Source: CAXBBB01 sp963841855
Lineage (GTDB): Bacteria; Bacteroidota; Rhodothermia; Rhodothermales; BA12
Length of the DNA: 64,000 bases
Reading direction: 5' to 3'
Assembly: GCA_963841855.1 (NCBI GenBank)
Contig: CAWJEJ010000005.1
Coordinates: 496,001 to 560,000, forward strand
Below, in pieces: positions 61,436 through 64,000 of the stretch. Each line of letters starts with the position of its first letter. The first letter of the stretch is position 1. The translations under genes were made by a program, and so were the position numbers. The notes beneath the pieces are model-generated. The model had not been told where the DNA came from. It did no database searches and was given only the letters and a program-made list of their open reading frames with translations.

Positions 61436-64000
61436 CTACCCCGATGAAAGGGCGTTCAGAGCAGCCAAAGCAGCTCCGCGCGAGAGCGTCTCGTGCGCAA
61501 ACTGATTGCGATAGGTACGCAGGCACTCGTAGCAGCTCGTCTCGGGTCCACAGCATGACTGGTCAACGCGCGCCCGGGCCTGCTCAATGACTTCTGGTAT
61601 TCTGTCCTCGAGTCTAAGTACGTGCCCCGCACCACCCGGCACATTGTCGTAGAGGATAAGTGTAGACTCACGCATGGATCCGCGCTGGCGAACCGTCCCA
61701 TCCAAATCATCTCGCCGCACCTCGAGCACATCCGAAGCTCCTTCGATCAAGGCATAAAGCAGTGACATGCGCGGGTCGACATCCGAGTTTGTCGGCGGCG
61801 ACATCGCTTGTCTCCACTGCTCGCCACCACGCAGTTCTATCTCGACCACGTCGGTTAGGAACTCGTGCCCAAGGTCGTATCCGGTCAGCCACCCGTCGCA
61901 CGGTTTACTCGTCCGCGGATTGAGGTGCTGAGCCTTAACCGTATGCGAAGCGAGTTGTGCGAAACCGCAACCGCGGCAGACTTTGAACCCACCTTTGAGA
62001 TGAAGACCACCGTCTCCTTTATTGACGACGGATAGCAGCCCATATCGGGACAACGTCAGATTGGCTGCGCCCGTGGGCGGCAAGTCTATCTCGACGTGTT
62101 TTCTTTCTCCGTCGGCGTAGTCGGCGAAGTACGTGCGCGAAGCGTAGGTTCGAGCAGGGCGCGACTCACCGGGCGTGCCCGCTTCGGGCTGGGCTATAAA
62201 CCCGAACTCAGGCGCGATGAATCGGCGCACTCTGTTGTCAGGTATCGGCTCGTCGCACCCGCTGCACACTTCGGGTTTCTCCTCTCGTCTTCGGAAGAAC
62301 TGACTACAGTTGGGACACTCGCCGTAGTAGGTGGCTATCCACTCTTTGTTCATCGGCCGCACCAGCCCTCCGCTGGTCCAGACGTGCTTGCCCGCTACGA
62401 CCTGAGACCCCGGCGCGTACTCAGAAATAGCGATGCGCAGATCGCGGTCTAGCTCCAACGACCTGCCCGAAGCGTTGACGTGGTCTGTCTTCAACGAGAC
62501 GATGTCGCAGGGGAAGCCGTACTTGGGAAGCAGGTTGCGTGAGGCCAAGAACCCGATGAGCGAGCGCGACATCACCGTGCGTTCCGCCCCTTTCAGCATG
62601 TCGCCTCGTTTGCCCTTTTTGGCCTCGTACGCTTCGTCTTGGAGCCTACGGTAATCGCCGAGATCGTTGAGCACCTCGCTGCGCACGCGCGAGAGCAGGT
62701 CGAGGTATCCTTCGGACGGATTTTCCAGCCAGGCCCAATTTGCGAGACCAACCTCTTCGTGCAGATCTTCCGGGATGATGCGGATGAGCGCTTCGAGAAC
62801 GTCTGTTGGTCGCGCCCCTGCGAATGCGGCAAGACGGTCGGCGGCGGTGCTTCCTGAGGAGTCTTTGTCGTCGAAGAACGACCCAACCGACTTGAGCGAT
62901 AATCCCGACGCATCCTTCCTGAGGAAAGCCGCGAGCAGCACCGCCTGGGCGTGCCGGCGGGCGATCTTCGCGTTTCGAATCGCGACTCGGGGCACAGGCA
63001 CTTTTCCGGACAGCACGCGCTGCGGTTGAGCGAAATGCACGAGGTCGTGGCTCCGCCGCTGTGCAAACGTGAGCGCGAATGCGGCGCTACCCATCCTGCG
63101 ACCGGCACGGCCTGCGCGCTGCAAATAGTTGGCCGTCGCCGGTGGTACGTTCCGCAGTAGGACGGCTTGCAACTCGCCTACGTCTACGCCCATCTCGAAC
63201 GTGGTAGAGCACGAGAGCACGTTGACCTTTCCATCGACGAAGTCTTGCTGGATGCGCGCGGCATCCTCGGCCGACCACTGAGCCGTGTGCTCCTCGACGC
63301 GCATGCGTACAGGGTCGAGCGTTTCATACAGCGTTCTGTAGTGACTATCGAGCAGGAACGGGCGCACGTCAATCAAAGAGTCCAGCAAGCCGTCGCAGCC
63401 CATCCGCGGGCAGAGCGATCGCAGGTTGGTCGTCGAGACCTCATAGCAGCGCGTGCACGCGTAGGCCGGACGATCTGAGCCGGTCAGGTGAACCTCCCAG
63501 CGCTCGTGCGCCAACTGCATGAGATTCGACACGCCCTTGACCGACGAAGTCTCCCAATACTCCGCAAATGGGCCATTGCCGTGCGTCAACTGCTCCCACA
63601 ACTTGCCAAGCACCTGAGTCGCCAGCGCCTTACGCTTTTCGACGGGTAGATCCGGCGAGGTCGTCGCGATGAGCCGGGTAACGAAATCGAGTCGTCGACT
63701 TCTACCGGCCAGAGGCATCCAGCTTAGCACGGCAGAGCCGCCGATTTTGCCTGTGTATCCCTCGCGCCGCACGAACACGTTGACGCTGCGCGGTTCGAAG
63801 AAGGAGTCATTGGCCGATAGTCCGTATGGCAGCGTCATGGCGCCTTGCTGCCGAAGCGTGTCGAGCAGCACCACGATCAGGTCCCACACCTCGTCCTCCG
63901 TCAAGCCGAACGGTGGCTGGAGTAGAGGCGGCGGCGCCTTCCAGCCGAGCGGGCGCTTGGGCGTGAAGGATACGAGGGCCGTCCCTTCGACGGACTGGCG
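61436..64000 (-). CDS. DUF1998-containing helicase, 3' part (Druantia DruE / DISARM-like)
   Basis: The frame is open to the right edge, so only the last 854 residues are seen. The second RecA-like helicase domain is recognisable from VNVLSCSTTFEMGVDVGE (motif V) and YLQRAGRAGRR (motif VI). Zinc-ribbon pairs CPNC/CSGC follow, then a DUF1998/MZB region with DNVPGGAGHV and a terminal Cys cluster (CCGPETSCYECLRTYRNQF). Large helicases with this C-terminus are DruE of Druantia, DISARM helicases and MrfA-like repair helicases. Length and accessory context favour a defence protein, but the N-terminus and partners are outside the window. Confidence 0.8.
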   Translation of the reverse strand, partial: RQSVEGTALVSFTPKRPLGWKAPPPLLQPPFGLTEDEVWDLIVVLLDTLRQQGAMTLPYGLSANDSFFEPRSVNVFVRREGYTGKIGGSAVLSWMPLAGRSRRLDFVTRLIATTSPDLPVEKRKALATQVLGKLWEQLTHGNGPFAEYWETSSVKGVSNLMQLAHERWEVHLTGSDRPAYACTRCYEVSTTNLRSLCPRMGCDGLLDSLIDVRPFLLDSHYRTLYETLDPVRMRVEEHTAQWSAEDAARIQQDFVDGKVNVLSCSTTFEMGVDVGELQAVLLRNVPPATANYLQRAGRAGRRMGSAAFALTFAQRRSHDLVHFAQPQRVLSGKVPVPRVAIRNAKIARRHAQAVLLAAFLRKDASGLSLKSVGSFFDDKDSSGSTAADRLAAFAGARPTDVLEALIRIIPEDLHEEVGLANWAWLENPSEGYLDLLSRVRSEVLNDLGDYRRLQDEAYEAKKGKRGDMLKGAERTVMSRSLIGFLASRNLLPKYGFPCDIVSLKTDHVNASGRSLELDRDLRIAISEYAPGSQVVAGKHVWTSGGLVRPMNKEWIATYYGECPNCSQFFRRREEKPEVCSGCDEPIPDNRVRRFIAPEFGFIAQPEAGTPGESRPARTYASRTYFADYADGERKHVEIDLPPTGAANLTLSRYGLLSVVNKGDGGLHLKGGFKVCRGCGFAQLASHTVKAQHLNPRTSKPCDGWLTGYDLGHEFLTDVVEIELRGGEQWRQAMSPPTNSDVDPRMSLLYALIEGASDVLEVRRDDLDGTVRQRGSMRESTLILYDNVPGGAGHVLRLEDRIPEVIEQARARVDQSCCGPETSCYECLRTYRNQFAHETLSRGAALAALNALSSG

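Noticed and set aside
57931..64000. A CRISPR array in the accessory region
   Set aside because: I found no regularly spaced direct repeats. The repeated blocks are palindromes or single pairs.

Overview
The window reads as chromosomal DNA from a high-GC member of the Bacteroidota/Rhodothermota branch (a Rhodothermia-type marine or halophilic bacterium). Three secreted proteins end in type-A T9SS sorting domains. Arginine synthesis uses the Bacteroidota-type N-acyl-ornithine carbamoyltransferase (ArgF'). A menaquinone-type UbiE is present. Several start regions or RNA genes are preceded by the Bacteroidota -7 box TAnnTTTG, and Shine-Dalgarno sequences are largely absent.

Layout. 1-5.7 kb: a partial TRIC/UPF0126 channel, transaldolase, a DUF457-type membrane protein, a GlmU-like sugar nucleotidyltransferase, a decayed DUF5677 gene and ubiE. 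5.9-9.7 kb: a beta-oxidation pair (thiolase plus a FadN-like fusion). 10-14.4 kb: a secreted S9 peptidase, a T9SS protein and a lipoprotein. 14.5-24.2 kb: a complete plus-strand arginine cluster, argG - P-loop NTPase - argC - argD - argF' - argB - argE - argH. An Arg-rich leader peptide and a hairpin-plus-T-run precede it and look like a transcription attenuator. 24.2-31.8 kb: lipoprotein, secreted pullulanase, YbjQ protein, polysaccharide deacetylase and a GHL10 glycosidase. 31.8-33.8 kb: an AT-rich island with a dead AAA+ ATPase, next to a second copy of the polA 3' end and a DUF2283 pair that looks like a toxin-antitoxin module.

33.8-57.9 kb is mostly housekeeping: polA, a HAD phosphatase, Uma2 nuclease, DHH phosphoesterase, Nif3-like protein, DUF4159 protein, an SDR, recA, cinA, a TraB/GumN protein, pyrE-pgsA, dnaK, a biotin carrier, an M28 peptidase, engB, acnA and a large zinc metalloprotease. 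A tRNA-Ala(CGC) at 57.93 kb marks the start of an accessory region running off the right edge. That region holds a DUF1508 protein, an excisionase-like HTH protein, a UmuD-like S24 protein without UmuC, a GC-rich non-coding stretch with long-range stems, two plasmid/ICE-type small genes, and the 3' part of a large DUF1998 helicase like those of Druantia/DISARM defence systems.

Dispersed short palindromes (a 15-3-15 bp hairpin family, a GTCATCGCGAG repeat and a TCTCGCCCCTACG repeat) sit in many intergenic gaps. Several genes carry what look like single-base frameshifts in short homopolymers. These could be sequencing errors or real decay, and raw reads would decide.
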